NCBI RefSeq assembly: GCF_038396675.1
Contig: NC_088931.1
Coordinates: forward strand, 21,715,001-21,779,000
DNA length: 64,000 bases
Direction of reading: 5' to 3'
DNA from: Hydra vulgaris
Taxonomy: Eukaryota; Cnidaria; Hydrozoa; Anthoathecata; Hydridae
Numbering within the stretch: position 1 is the first letter of the stretch; every line of letters starts with the position of its first letter. The translations under genes were made by a program, and so were the position numbers. The notes beneath the pieces were generated by a model that was not told the origin of the DNA, ran no database searches, and saw only the letters and a program-made list of their open reading frames with translations. Shown here piece by piece: positions 11,828 to 24,319 of this stretch.

Positions 11828-13123
11828 ACGGGTGATGCGGAAGTTATCGGACAAAATAAAAACGTCAATAACTTATTTATAAATAAAAAAACAAACTACT
11901 ATTATATTTTTTTAAATAAAGCATTTATCTTTTAATAAAAATATATTATTTTTTATATGAAAAAACACCACCATCTGCAATTGATCTCAATTTTGCTATG
12001 ACGCCTTTCATATGCGACTGTAAAAAGTTTAAATCAATTTCTTATAGTTTTAGTTTAATGCGATCAATCAAAACTTGCACTGGTGAAGCTTGCCAATCTC
12101 CCTCGTAAACCTTCTGTGCCAAATGTCCCCAAAAATTTTCAACTGGTCTTGCTTGAGGCACATTTGGGGGATTGGATTCTTTATCAACGTAATAGACATA
12201 TTGGTCCATCCAATTTAGAGAATCTTTAGAATAATGAGAACTTGCTAAATCTGGCCAAAATAAATAGTTAAAGTCTCCATGATACTTGTGAGTAAATGGA
12301 AGAAGTCGTTTTTCTAAACATTCATTAATATAGATTGATAAATTGATCGCTACAGCCTTGGAAGTGCAAAACAATGGCTCGGACATACCACGGTCAGATA
12401 TAGCTATCCACATTAATAATTTTTTTGGAAATTTCTCTTTTCCTATAAAACGAACACTTTCTGGACATGTCATTTTGTTGTTTGTGTAGTATCCAGAATT
12501 TCCAGGGATGTTGTCCCCTGCAAAACAAAAGTATTTTTTGTCATCGATGACTAGAAGCGATTTTGTGTTATAGAGTTAGTTAACTAGTTTCCTGCTTCTT
12601 TTCTTTGTCTTTATTTGTTGTTCTATAGTGTATTTTGGAGTCTTTTCACGTTTTCTATATTTAATATTCATTTTTTTAACTGACGACCAATTGTCGATTG
12701 ATTTACACCGAATTTAATACCTACTTTTCTCTGACTGACCCCTTTTCGATTGTTGACAAGTCTTGTTAATTCGGCTTTCTTTTCTCTAGTCCAGGATGTC
12801 GGACCACCAGGGTGTTTTCTATCAGAAAACGATTGAACAGTTTCAAGTCTTTTCAGGTTATCATATATTGTACTTCGAGCAAATCCTTCCTTTTCAAAAT
12901 GATTTTTTTTTTTTATATTAGGTTTATTTACAAAAAACATTTTTAGTCGCTTTCGAAAAGATTCTCGTTCAGCTGCATTTAATCTCGTTTTAAATAATTG
13001 TGTTTCAAATAATAAAGTTTATATTTTATAGAACGTTTATGCCTACGCATAAAACTACAAAAATTAATTATTATGCTCAAATAATGAAATTAGGACTTGT
13101 CCGATAACTTCCGCATCACCCGT
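11828..13123 (-). mobile_element. Tc1/mariner element with perfect 27-bp TIRs
   Basis: Both ends carry the same 27-bp inverted repeat beginning ACGGGTGATGCGGAAGTTAT (11828-11854 and 13097-13123, no mismatch). It is flanked by TA dinucleotides at 11826-11827 and 13124-13125, the hallmark of Tc1/mariner insertion. The element is 1,296 bp and encodes one minus-strand transposase that is lightly damaged. Perfect TIRs argue for a recent insertion. It sits just upstream of a truncated LINE (13130-13960). Confidence 0.95.
12042..12940 (-). pseudogene. Tc1/mariner transposase, 36-residue D-E spacing
   Basis: The N-terminal part (12940-12668) holds helix-turn-helix DNA-binding segments (ARSTIYDNLKRL, SQRKVGIKFGVNQSTIGRQL). 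After a frame change in an A run near 12665 comes a linker with one in-frame stop. Then comes the catalytic domain: first acid in VIDDKKYF, second in FWPDLASSHYS, third in PVENFWG (12473-12042). I count 36 residues between the second D and the E, the spacing of the DD36E (Incomer) group. The protein would cut and paste the element through the 27-bp TIRs. One frameshift plus one stop make it a young pseudogene. Confidence 0.85.
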
Positions 13124-13129
13124 TAGTTT

Positions 13130-13960
13130 AAATTTAATTTTTAAACTCATATTATTTTTGTAAATATCCACACAGGTATCCTAAAATCGAATATATCTGA
13201 TCATTTTCCAATATTTTTGTCACTTAAATCAAACTCTAAAAGTAAGACTAAATCAAATAAAATTAAAATACGCATTTTTAACCAAACCAATATAAAACAA
13301 TTTAAAAACCAATTATCACTCCTCTACTGGAAGCATATTAACTTTAATGATAATGCAGATAAAATTTACGATAACTTTTTTGAAACATTTTGTTCCGTGT
13401 TTGATGCTAATTTTCCTATCATTTTAAAAACAATAAACCCAAACAATATAAACAACCCATCGGTGATCAAGGAACTTAAAATATCATCAAAGATAAAACA
13501 GAAGCTTTACATAAAATATCTTAAAACAAAATCATCTGTAAACAAAAAAGTATATAAAGAATACAAATAACTATTTAAAAAAGTTAAAATAGTTAAAACT
13601 CAAAAAAATTACTACTCAAGACTCATAGATAAATTAATAAATAACTCAAAACGCACTTGACAAATAATGAATGAAATTAGTGGTAGACAAAAAAGATGCT
13701 CAGATTCCCTTCCCCAGACAATTATAGTTGATAACAAACACATTTGCGAACCAAGAGCTATAGCTGATGAGTTTAATATATTCTTCTTTGACATCGGTCC
13801 CAAACTAGCAAATGAAATTCCTTATACCAATGCTACATTTTGAGACTTTTTAATACAGATAATTGCAATTGGCTCCAACGAATTATCTTTTGATGTATCT
13901 TTTCAAAAGTTTGAAAGAGCTTTCAACTGAAGCAGATAACATCAACGGTAATATAGTCGT
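13130..13960 (+). pseudogene. LINE ORF2 central fragment, copy A2
   Basis: Plus-strand reading gives SDHFPIFL (end of the endonuclease), then a lysine-rich linker (RIFNQTNIKQFKNQLSLLYW, VIKELKISSKIKQKLYIKY). After a stop near 13570 come KNYYSRLIDKLI and the start of the RT region (ADEFNIFFFDIGPKLANEIP, NELSFDVSFQKFERAF). It lacks both the front of the endonuclease and the RT core. The same linker occurs inverted at 24130-23660. Confidence 0.8.
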
Positions 13961-14097
13961 AGAACTTACGCAGAGACTTTATGCAAATTTCACCGCGAAC
14001 GGACGTGTTTTAAGAGCTTATTAAAAAACTTATAATAATGGCGAAAAACTTTACACCAGCATAACTTAAAGAAATCCTTGAAAATCATGAGAATACT

Positions 14098-14541
14098 ATG
14101 ATGATTCGAAAAAATCACCATGGAAGTAATATTGAAAATAGAAACAAAAACATAAAAGAGAAAATAACAGAACTAGAAGACCGAAACATCTTGAGATTTG
14201 TTGGGATTGAAGATAAAGCTAATGAAACTTGGGAAGAAAGTGAGAAAAAAAAAAAGAATTCCTCAATACAAAGCTTCATATACAATAAAAAATTTTAATA
14301 GATAGAGTCCATCGAGTTGGAAAAGAAACAGAAAAAAATAGATCAATAGTTGTACGGTTTCAAAACTACAAAGACAAAGCCCTAGTGTTAAACAAATATT
14401 CGACAATGAAGTTTTGGAACGAACGGTTGTACGTTAACGAAGACTTTAGCGATTTTACAATGGATTTACAAATAAAGCTTTTCAAAGAAGCGAAAGAATT
14501 GAGAGTAAAAGGTAAGTTTGCTAAAGTAACTTACACAAAAT
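14098..14541 (+). pseudogene. LINE ORF1 fragment
   Basis: The frame gives ENRNKNIKEKITELEDRNIL, then RFVGIEDKANETWEESEKK. After a frame shift near 14290 comes a stretch resembling VHRVGKETEKNRSIVVRFQN and LYVNEDFSDFT. This corresponds to the RNA-binding and C-terminal parts of the intact ORF1 at 10697-11518. The coiled coil is mostly missing. Confidence 0.75.
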
Positions 14542-14608
14542 AACTACGCGTGACCTATAATTATAAAGGAATTCTTTTAATATTCTATAATCAAATTTAG
14601 AACCAATA

Positions 14609-15381
14609 ATGGATGACTACGAATCTTTTACTTTTAATTTTCACGATAAATACTTAAAATCAGATTTTAATTCAGATCCAAATGTCAAATTTTTTAATGA
14701 TGTGAACACATGTTGTTCTTATCTTTATCCCAACAAGTTAAAAGAATTTCCTAATAAAAACGGCACTGAAAATCAAAAAATCAGAATCCTTCACATTAAT
14801 ATTAGAAGTCTAAATAAAAATTTTGAAAAGTTTTGTGATTTTTTAGATGAAACTGAAAATATTTTTAATATAATTTGCTTAACAGAAACATGGATTTCTT
14901 CAAATGAGTTTAAAAATAATTCTATTTTCCATCTTCCAGGTTTTGAAACAATTTTGTTAGAAAAACAAACAAATAAACAGAGTGGAGGAGTTCTGTGACG
15001 TTGTACATAACATTAGGAATGGTATTTGCGTTTCTGATGGCGATAAAGAAATCGTAACTACTGAAATTTTAAACAATAAAAAATAAAAGTATTCTATTAA
15101 GCTGCTCTTGACCACCTGATGGTGCGTCTAAAAAGTTTCTTTTTACTGAAAAATACCATTCACAAAGGTAGCAAAGAAGACAAAATTACTTTTACAATTG
15201 GATATTTCAACATGAGCTGTTTAATTCATAGTAAAGATAAAAAAGTAAAAAGTTTTTATGATGAAATATTTATGGCAGGAGCTCTTCCTTTAATTAATCG
15301 CCCTACTAGAATAACCAAAACTTCAACGACGTTGATTGATAATACTTTTACAACAGATATTTATAATAAGAAATTACAAAA
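14609..15381 (+). pseudogene. LINE ORF2 endonuclease part, copy A3
   Basis: An ATG at 14609 opens 129 codons holding ILHINIRSLNKNFEKFCDFL and the catalytic LTETW. A stop at about 14998 follows QSGGVL. A second open stretch (15119-15406) contains the GDFN-equivalent as IGYFNMSCL, where the catalytic aspartate is replaced by tyrosine, and the family signature LINRPTRITKTSTTLIDN. The APE domain is therefore dead. The gene resumes after the inserted element at 17699. Confidence 0.8.
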
Positions 15382-15577
15382 CAAGGCCGTAGACAACTTT
15401 TTTTGATGCTTGAGCTAAGCAACTTTGAAACATGAAAAAAATCCATATTTAAGTATGTTCATGTATATGAGGAATGAGGATGCTATTGCAAAAAATTGTG
15501 GTGATTGGAGACTGGGAACAACAAAAACTCCAAAACGTTAGCCCCTCCCCCCCAGCCCCAAATAGGAGTATAACCCC

Positions 15578-17277
15578 AGTAAACACAAAAACGTCTACTA
15601 AACGTCAAAACAACGTTTCAACAAAACGTTCAGATTTGGTCAATTATCCGTTTAGAATGAAATCCAGATTAACGTTTAGAACAAACGTCCATAAAACGTC
15701 TATATTCAAACGTATTTTAGACGTCTATTATAGGATTATTATACGTATATAAAGCGTTTAGATTTTGTCTAGTTTACATTTAAATCTAGTCTAATTAACG
15801 TATATAAAGCGTTTAGATTTAGTCTAAGTAATAGTTATAACTATTATAATATGTTTATAAACTTTTATACTATACTACTTATACTTTACTTTTATTTTAT
15901 AAAACTATGTATAAAGTATAACTTTATATAAAACAATTTCATATAGTGGGGAGTTAGAGGGGGGGGGTTTAGAGAAAAAATGTTTGTGCACTGTGCTTGT
16001 TTATGTTTCGATAATTAAAAAAAATTAAATGATCAAGCTTTTGGCAGTGGAAATATTATATTAAAAAATTTCTATCAAATATTTTTTAAATATCATCTCA
16101 GGAGAAAATAAAAGTTTACATTAATATTAAGATTATTTATAAAATTAACAAACTCATAAACAAATATTTTCGATCACTGGTTTATGTATTATCAAAAATC
16201 TTCCTAGAATACCGTCTACCACTTGTTTATCATGCACCTGTTTGTGCAACATCATCTTCTACATTCTTATCCTGATCGTCTTATTTCGTAACCTGATTTG
16301 TAACCGCAAAAAACTATTTTAATTAAAATAATTTTAATGTACATTCATAAAATAAAATTAGAATTACACAGAACAACTTTACATATAGAGGAATTTCTGA
16401 ATGGAAGTTTCCAAAACTTCCTGCACCATCCATGTTTATTTTTGACAAAAATTGGAAAATTTCGAAAGTCGCGCCATATCATATGCAGTGGCTTTTACCA
16501 GCTCTGTTCAACCAATTTTCTTTAGCAAATGTAACTAAATTAAGCTAATATGCATCTAAGTTTAAAAAATTTATTTATTAAACCTCTTAATTAATGCAAA
16601 GATGAATACCTACTGCTACACTATCCAACTAACGCTTACAAAATGAATTTAAACTGTTTATAAAACTTACGAAAAAAGTTCTTGCAGCAGGACTTTCATA
16701 ACGAGAGACCAGCAACTCATATTTTTTAACTGTGTCAATGTTGCAATCAATAATTTCTAAAACATCTGAGTCCATTAAGTTGTTGGCATTTAGGAAAGTA
16801 AATTGTCGCGATAAGAGATTTTTAACTTTTTAGCTTCCGACACTCGTTTATTATTTATTAATCAGTCGTTTTGCTTTCAGTTGTTGTAAGGAAGTGAATC
16901 TTGTAAACCCATTTAAATTAATTATTTAGCCAATAAAAAGTAATTTTTTAATAATTTTTTTTTATTTCGTTTTAATTATGCCTATTTAAACCGCGGGACT
17001 TAAGCTGTTATGTGAGTCTTCTGACCAATGGCTATATTGCTATATTATAAAATAATAAACGTTTATTAAACGTCGATCAAACATTTAGAATAACAACTTA
17101 TATTAGTCAATATTGTAAATCGACGTTTAGTAAACGTGTATATAAAAAAGTTTGAAATATACATTTCAAATCAAGCGTCAATTTTTAGTCAATAATAGGT
17201 CGCTAAACGTTTTATCTATTTTTCGACCGATTTCGATTAAATATTGACCAATTCTAAACCAATCTGTGTTTACTGGG
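15578..17277. mobile_element. Nested element with CCCAGTAAACACA ends and AAACGT arrays
   Basis: CCCAGTAAACACA at about 15578 returns inverted as TGTGTTTACTGGG at about 17265-17277. Both subterminal regions (15590-15790 and 17045-17220) are packed with AAACGT/ACGTTT motifs in both orientations, a pattern expected of transposase-binding subterminal repeats. A minus-strand stretch at about 16670-16800 reads DTVKKYELLVSRYESP, perhaps the edge of a lost coding region. No family assigned. Confidence 0.55.
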
Positions 17278-17309
17278 ACGAGTCAAATTTGAACTTTTTT
17301 TTACAATCT

Positions 17310-17500
17310 TAAGCTTAATTTATCATCAAATTTCAAATTTGATTCAATAACCTCTTTTTGATCGGCTTTTATGACTTTATAAAGTTTACAGCCCCCTCAA
17401 TTTGAGGGGGGTATAAACTTTATAAGGTCATAAAAGTCGAACGACAAGAGATTATTGAATCAAATTTCAAATTCGTCGATGAATATAAATAAGGTTTAAT
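17310..17500. repeat. Long palindrome centred near 17402
   Basis: TTCAAATTTGATTCAATAAC, then GACTTTATAAAGTTTACAGC and CCCCTCAATTTGAGGGGG, are mirrored on the other side down to GAATCAAATTTCAAA. Arms are about 75-85 bp with a few mismatches and almost no loop. It lies just inside the right TIR of the 15382-17698 element. Confidence 0.8.
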
Positions 17501-17698
17501 ATTGAAAAAAAAAAAAGGGGGGGGGGGGCTAGGTGGCGGGGTGGCTTTGGGTTTTTTGTTGTTCTCAGTCTTCAATCACCGCAATTTTTTGCATAGCATC
17601 CTCATTCCTCATATATATGAGCATACTTAAATATGGAGTATTCTTCATGTTTCAAAGTTGCTTAGCTCAAGCATTAAAAAAAGTTGTCTACGGCCTTG

Positions 17699-19714
17699 CG
17701 AAAAAGAATTATAAAAACCGACATATTCGATCATTTCCCGATTTTTCTAACAATCCATACTGTATCCTCTAATAACCCCGAAAGACAAAATATAATAAAA
17801 AAACGTGTCTTCAACGAGATGAATATAAAATCTTTCCAATATCAATTATCACTTCTGCATTGGAAACGTATTAACTTTAGAGATGACGCAAATACAATAT
17901 ATAATAAATTCTTTGATACGTTCTTCTTAATATAAAGTCCACTTTGTGAACAAATAACAAAAATAAAAACCTTGAATAGTCCATGGATTACCAAAGGACT
18001 TAGAAAATCCTCTAAATCCAAACAGAAACTAAATGTAAAATATTTAAAAACAAATCAGATGAAAACCAACAAAAATATAAAATTTACCAACATTTATTTA
18101 TATTTATTATTTATATTTATTATTTGAAAAAATTCGTAATAAAATTAAAAAAATATTATTATTCAAATTTAATTAGTAAATTTAAAAACGACTCAAAAAA
18201 TACTTGGAGAATGTTGAAAGAGATAGCAGGAAAACAAATTCAAACTCCCTTCCTAAAGTAATTAAAATAAATAAAACAAATATATAATATTTTATATAAT
18301 TTATTTAATATCATCTTCATTTGAAAATAGTATATTCCCTGACAAACTTAAATTAGCCAAACTTAATCCCATTCTCAAAAAAGGTGATTGCAATAATGTT
18401 TCTAACGACCGACCTATTTCTCTCCCAGACTCCCAATTTTTTTTAAAGTATATAAGAGAGTAATTTATAATAGAGTTAATAAGTACTTTACATTAAACAA
18501 CTTATTATACAAAAATCAGTTTGGATTTCAAAGCAATTGCTCTACTGAACATGGTATTATTAAACTTGCTGACAAAATAGTCGTTTGATGGTGATGAACT
18601 GGTATTAGGAGTTTTTATTGATCTTTTCAAGGCCTTTGATACAGTTGATCACAGTATTTTACTTTCCAAGCTAAAATATTACGGCATAATAGGCACAACA
18701 TTTAAGTGGATTCAAAGCTAATTGTCTAACAGAAAGCAATTTGTACTACTAGAAAAGTCAAGAGCCCTTGATATTACGTGTGGAGTTCCTCAGGGTTCAA
18801 TCCTAGGTCCATTATTGTTTTAAATATATATTAACGATAGGCATAAAGCTTCCCAAAAAATATCTACAATTATGTATGCTGACGATACAAATTTATTTTT
18901 TAATCATCCTGATGCAAAGACTTTGTTTGAAACTATGAATATTGAACTCAAAAATTTCAACATCTGGTTTATAGCAAATAAATTATCCCTAAATTGTAAA
19001 AAAATTAGCTTTACTCTATTTCATAAAAAAAAACAATCAATTAATCTTCCGTTAAAGCTGCCTAAACAGTTTATTAATAAAAATCAAATTAAACGTGAAA
19101 AATACACAAAATTTTTGGGAGTACTTTTTGATGAAAATTTGTCATGGAGAAACCATGTTGGTCTTCTTGAAACAAAAGTGTCCTCTGTAATAGGTGTTTT
19201 GTATAAGTCAAGACCTTTTCTCAATAGTAAACCACGTAATATACTTTACTTTAGTCTTGTACATAGTCAGCTTTTGTACGCAAATATTGTATGGGCCAAA
19301 ACCCATAAAACCAAATTGCTAAAATTGCAAAGTCTGCAAAACCATGCTTGCAAAGCAATTAATTATTTGAATAGGTTAGTAAACCCGGCCCCAGTGATGA
19401 AAAGCATGATGGTTCTAGATATTGAGAAACTTAACACGTTACAGATATTAATTTTTATGTATAAATAAAAAAACAATCTTCTACCAAGCGTTTTTTCAGA
19501 TAACTTTCTTATATCATTTTCTGAAAAATATAATCTGCGTTCAAATACCAGGAACGACTATCAAGTAGGAAAAATTAAATCACAGCAGTCAAGTTTTCTA
19601 ATTACAAACCGTGGTCCATCAATATGGAATCGTTTCCAAAATAAAAATATTAAAGACCTAAAAAGTATTTCATCGTTTAAACAACAAATTAAAATGCATC
19701 TCCTTAATTCCTGA
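17699..19714 (+). pseudogene. LINE ORF2 linker, RT and C-terminal domain, copy A3
   Basis: Broken frames give IIKTDIFDHFPIFL, a lysine-rich linker, then from about 18500 [30 protein letters not shown] and the catalytic YADD in MYADDTNLFFN (18872 on). The last long open stretch (18872-19468) shows the C-terminal part with FLGVLFDENLSW and SQLLYANIVW. After a stop, TNRGPSIWNRFQNKNIKDLK ends at 19714. The stretch between about 18250 and 18330 is rearranged. The copy at 42839-43450 is nearly identical. Confidence 0.85.
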
Positions 19715-20139
19715 CATATATATTATAGTTTACAGTATTTGTTTTCAGATTTTTTTATATTTTTTCTTTTTATTTATTTTTTCTTTTTTTCTTCTTCTTA
19801 AGTGTTTTAATATTTTTTGTTTTTTTTGTTTTTAATTTTTTACACAAAAAAAAAAAAAAAGAAGAGTTGTGCTTTATTAAATTTTTATTTTACTTTAAAA
19901 ATTAAAGTGTTTTTTTATTTTTATTTTAATGAGTGACTAAAGGGGCTCTATGAAAAGGTTGTGATGATAAACGCATCATCCTTACCTTCTTTGAGTCCCT
20001 GACTGATTATAACAGTATATATTTATTATAAATTAATAAGATTAAAAACGTTTTTATAAAGGTTTTTTATGTTTACGATGTTATTTATTGTATATGAAAA
20101 ATTGTAATATTGTTTAATCAGCGAAATAAAAGTCAAATA

Positions 20140-20263
<124 letters not shown>

Positions 20264-20267
20264 ACCA

Positions 20268-21404
20268 AACGAAATTGTTATTAATTTATATTCTGACTTA
20301 TCTTTTGATAAGCTTGAGAGAGCTTATAAATCTCTTAAAAGAAATCACAAAATTCTACTTAAAAAACTCAAGTTTTACGAAATTAATGACAAATTAATAA
20401 AATGGTATAAAAGTTACTTGACAAATAGAAAACAATTTGTTTTCTATGGAGATTACTTTTATAAGGAAAAATTAATTGACATAAAATGTGGTGTTACACA
20501 GGGTTCTATTCTAGGCCCACTTTTGTTTTTAGTCTATATAAATAATTTAAATAAAGCTTCTAACCTTATGAGTATCATTTTTGCGGACAATACTATCTTA
20601 TTTCTGTCAAACAGTGACATTTATGAGCTTTTTTTAAATAAAAATAAAGAACTCAACCACATCTCCAACTGGTTTAAGTGCGACAAATTAGCTTTAAACA
20701 TTGATAAAACAAAATGGATCCTTTTCCACTCCCTTGCAAAAAAGCATTTTTTACCAAATAATTTACCTAAACTTTTTATTAATAAAATTGAAATAAAAAA
20801 GGGTCAGTCACAAGATTTTTAGGCATTTACATTGATGAAAATATTACGTGAAAGTATCATATTGACTTTATTTCTACTTAATTGGCCAAAAGTATTGGAA
20901 TTCTACATAAGGTCAGATACTATCTAAGTAAACAAAATTTAATTCAACTCTTCTACTCATTTATTCGTAGCTATATAAATTATGCAAATATTGTTTGGTG
21001 AAGTACCTCTAAAAGTAAGTTAAGAAATCTTTACCATCGTCAGAAACAAGCAATGCATTTAATATGTTTTGAAAATCGTTTTTCTCATTCAAATATTTTA
21101 TTTAAAAGCGTTAAAGCACTTAACGTTTACGAACTCAATGTCTATAATATTTTATGTTTTATGTTTCGTTGTAAAAGTGAACAACCATTGTTCATTTTTA
21201 AAGATCTTTTTACCCATAAAGCTATAAACAAATATACTTTACGAAATAATAATTTATTAATTGAACCCTTTTGTCAAACAAAGTTTATTCAATTTTTCAT
21301 CGAGCACCGTATTTATGGAACAAAATTGTGGTTCCAAATTTTGATGTGTCAATTTCGTTTTCCTTTTTTAAAACTAAATTAAAAAGGTATATTCTTTCTA
21401 CTGG

Positions 21405-21443
<39 letters not shown>

Positions 21444-21650
21444 TTTTTGAAATGTAATATTATTTTCACTCTAGATAACTTGTAAAATTATTTTCAGTTT
21501 TTGTTTATTCTACATTGTTAATAGTTATTAAATCAATTGTTTTTTTATTATATATACACGTTTGATATATTTTATATGGTTCTGGCGACAAGATCTTTTG
21601 GATCTTCTTTCAGATATCAAGTTTATATATTGTTATATTGTTATATTACA
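20268..21650 (+). pseudogene. LINE ORF2 fragment, copy A4, internally deleted
   Basis: Reading starts with [15 protein letters not shown] and jumps directly to [20 protein letters not shown], so the RT segment between (about 130 residues in other copies) is missing. Then come KCGVTQGSILGPLLFLVYIN and FADN in place of the catalytic FADD, so the copy could not be active. Further frames to 21382 give the C-terminal domain. The 3' UTR carries GGTTCTGGCGACAAGATC, a variant of the stem-loop module, and a short (TA)n at 21405-21440. Confidence 0.8.
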
Positions 21651-21685
21651 ATTAATAATTGTAAACTAAAAATTAAAAAAAAAAG

Positions 21686-22135
21686 AATGTTTTGAATACT
21701 TAAAAGATACCCTTTTTAAAGTTTATAGAGCATCTATTTACCAAGGTGTTTTTCCTGAACAGCTAAAAATTGCCAAAGTTATCCCAATTATAAAAGAAAG
21801 TGACCAAACAAATATCAGTAATTATTGCTCTATCTCTGTCCTCTCGACATTTTCAAAAATACTAGAATGTATAATGTACAATAGATTATATAATTATCTT
21901 CATTCTATAAGTTTTTCATACAACTATCATTTGGATTTAAAAAATATACTTCCACAGAACATGCAATTATCCAATTTGTACGTGAAATCTCTAATTCTAT
22001 TGAAAAGTCTAAATTACATTAGGTGTTTTCATCAACCTTTCAAAAGCATTTGATACTGTCGATCATGAAATTTTACTACACATGCTGAAATATTATAGAA
22101 TAAATTGCAATGTTATAAAATGATTCAAAAGTTGT
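21686..22135 (+). pseudogene. LINE RT fragment, copy A5
   Basis: The frame gives GVFPEQLKIAKVIPII, SVLSTFSKILECIMYNRLYN and a frameshifted KAFDTVDH equivalent near 22045. It ends abruptly at about 22135, right before an inverted LINE copy begins. Sequence is very close to the RT part of that minus-strand copy. Confidence 0.75.
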
Positions 22136-22139
22136 TATT

Positions 22140-24310
22140 ATTATTATTTTTTTTTTTAGTTTACATTTGTTGTCGTAGTAAATAATATACTTTCACAAAC
22201 ACAAACAAGGTTTCTGAAAGAAGAACGTACTGATCTTATCATCAGAACCTTTTACAAGCATGTGTATATAAACTACATCAAAACATAATCAACAAAATAA
22301 AACGTAATTAACAATAAAAGTTATAAAGAAAATATAAAATTACAATTAAAAAAACCTGACTACATCATCCATTAAGATAATTAAATTTTTTAGTTTATAT
22401 TTGAAAATGGGAAAAGTAAAATACATGTCGAAATTGGAAAAAACAATTTTATTTCATAGATAAGGTGCACGATATGCAATACAAAACTGATTAAACTTGG
22501 TTCGACAAAAGGGCTCAAGTATAAAATTATTGTTTTTTAAGTGAATATTAGCATAATTTAAATAACTATGAATTAAAGAGTAGTAAAGTTTTTTTACATA
22601 AAAAGTTCTGGTTTTATATAAAATTCCAATATTTTTAGAAACTTTTGTACTAATATAGTCGATATGCGTTTTCCATGTGATGTTTTCATCAAGAAAAACA
22701 CCTAAGAACTTTGTTACATTATGTCTTTTTATTTCAACATCATCAATAAAAATTTTAGGCAAACTTGTAGAGACTGAGGGGAAAAGAACCCAATTTGTTT
22801 TTTTAATGTTAAGAGTTAGTTTGTTGCATTTAAACCATTTGGATATACTTTTAAGTTCATCATTCAGAGTTTGTAAAGGTTATTATCGGAAAGGAATAAG
22901 TTGGTGTCATTAGCAAACATGATACTCATTAAAATCAAGATTTTATTTAGATCATTTATACAAATCAAGAACAATAGTGAATCCAAAATAAAACTTTGTG
23001 GAATGCCACATGAAATATTTAGAAACTTATTTGGATATTCATTATTGCTGAAAACAAATTGTTAATGGTTAGATAAATAACTTTTAAACCATTTTATAAC
23101 TTTGTAATTTATTCTATAATATTTTAGCTTTTGTTGTAAAATTTCATGATCGACAGTATCGAATGCTTTCAAAAGGTTGATGAAAACACCTAATGTATAT
23201 TTAGACTTTTCAAAAGAATTAGAGATTTCACGTACAAATTGGATAACTGCATGTTCTGTGGAATTATTTCTTTTAAAGCCGAATTGATAGTTGTATAAAA
23301 AATTATTAGAATGAAGATAATTGTATAATCTATTGTACATAATACGTTCTAGTATTTTTGAAAATGTGGAGAGGACAGAGATAGGGCAATAATTACTGAT
23401 ATATATTTGATCACCTTTTAAAATTGGGGTAACCTTAGCAATTTTAAGTTGTTCAGGAAAAACTCCTTGGTTTATACATGCTCCATAGATCTTAAATAGG
23501 ATTTCTTTTAAGTATTCAAAACATTCTATGACTATATTACCGTTTATGTCGTCTGCTTCGGTTGATTTTTTTTTTTTAAGAGTTTTGAAAGCTTTTTCAA
23601 ACTCTTGAAAAGATAGTTCAGAAGATAATCCGTTGGAACTAGAGCAATTATTCACTTGTACTAAAAAATCTCAAAATGTAGCATTTGTATAAGGAATGTT
23701 GTTAGCTAGTTTGGGACCGATTTCAACAAAGAATTTATTAAATTTATGAGCTATAGCTCTTGATTCGTATATATGTTTGTTATCAACTATAATTGTTTGG
23801 GGGAGGGAACCTGAGCATCTTTTTTTGTCTACCACTAATTTCATTCATTATTTGCCAAGTGCGTTTTGAGTTATTTTTAAACTTATCTATGAGTCTTGAG
23901 TAGTAATTTTTTTTCAAGTTTTTACGAACTTTTTTTTAGGAAAATTAGCGTCATACACGGAATAAAATGTTTTAAAAAAATTATCGTAAATTTTATCTGT
24001 ATTATCATTAAAGTTAATATGCTTCCAGTGTAGGAGTGATAATTGGTTTTTAAATTGCTTTATATTGGTTTCGTTAAAAGTGCGTATTTTAATTTTATTT
24101 TATTTGGTTATACTTTCAGAGTTTGATTTAAGCAACAAATGTATTAGTAAATGATCAGATATATCCAATTTTAGGATACCTGTTTGGATAACATTGTCGG
24201 ATATATCTGTTCTAATAATATTATCAATCAAAGACACTGTTACTCTTGTTGAACTCTTGTTACTCTTATCTGTCCAACCTTAAACAATTTGTTTTTAACA
24301 ATAGTGATTA
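22140..24310 (-). pseudogene. LINE ORF2, copy A6, inverted relative to neighbours
   Basis: Minus strand: linker and post-endonuclease region (24200-23660), RT N-terminal half (23655-23062) with GVFPEQLKIAKVTPILKG, TFSKILERIMYNRLYNYL and [17 protein letters not shown]. There is a break around 22920-22990, where a FADD-type motif would be. The C-terminal part is at 22762-22454. The 3' UTR at about 22140-22260 contains the inverse of GGTTCTGATGATAAGATCAG. Several stops and frameshifts. Confidence 0.8.
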
Positions 24311-24319
24311 GTACTCACT

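Larger units (their letters stand above)
15382..17698. mobile_element. Non-autonomous DNA element with about 180-bp TIRs
   Basis: The left end (CAAGGCCGTAGACAAC, from 15382) and right end (GTTGTCTACGGCCTTG, to 17698) are inverted copies. Similarity continues for about 180 bp inward through GAGGAATGAGGATGCTAT to a C-rich stretch. It interrupts LINE A3 in the endonuclease. I could not settle a target-site duplication (left flank ATTACAAAA, right flank CGAAAAAG). No transposase is recognisable. A second TIR-bounded segment lies inside (15578-17277). Confidence 0.8.
14000..20010 (+). mobile_element. LINE copy A3, split by a 2.3-kb DNA element
   Basis: Plus strand, in order: an ORF1 tail (14098-14541), the endonuclease of ORF2 (14609-15381), an inserted TIR element (15382-17698), the resumed linker beginning IIKTDIFDHFPIFL (17717 on), the RT and C-terminal domain (to 19714), and a 3' UTR to about 20010 with GGGGCTCTATGAAAAGG. 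The reading across the insertion goes from the end of the endonuclease straight to its SDH-type motif. This shows one LINE interrupted once. The RT part is nearly identical to the minus-strand copy at 42500-44100. Confidence 0.85.
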
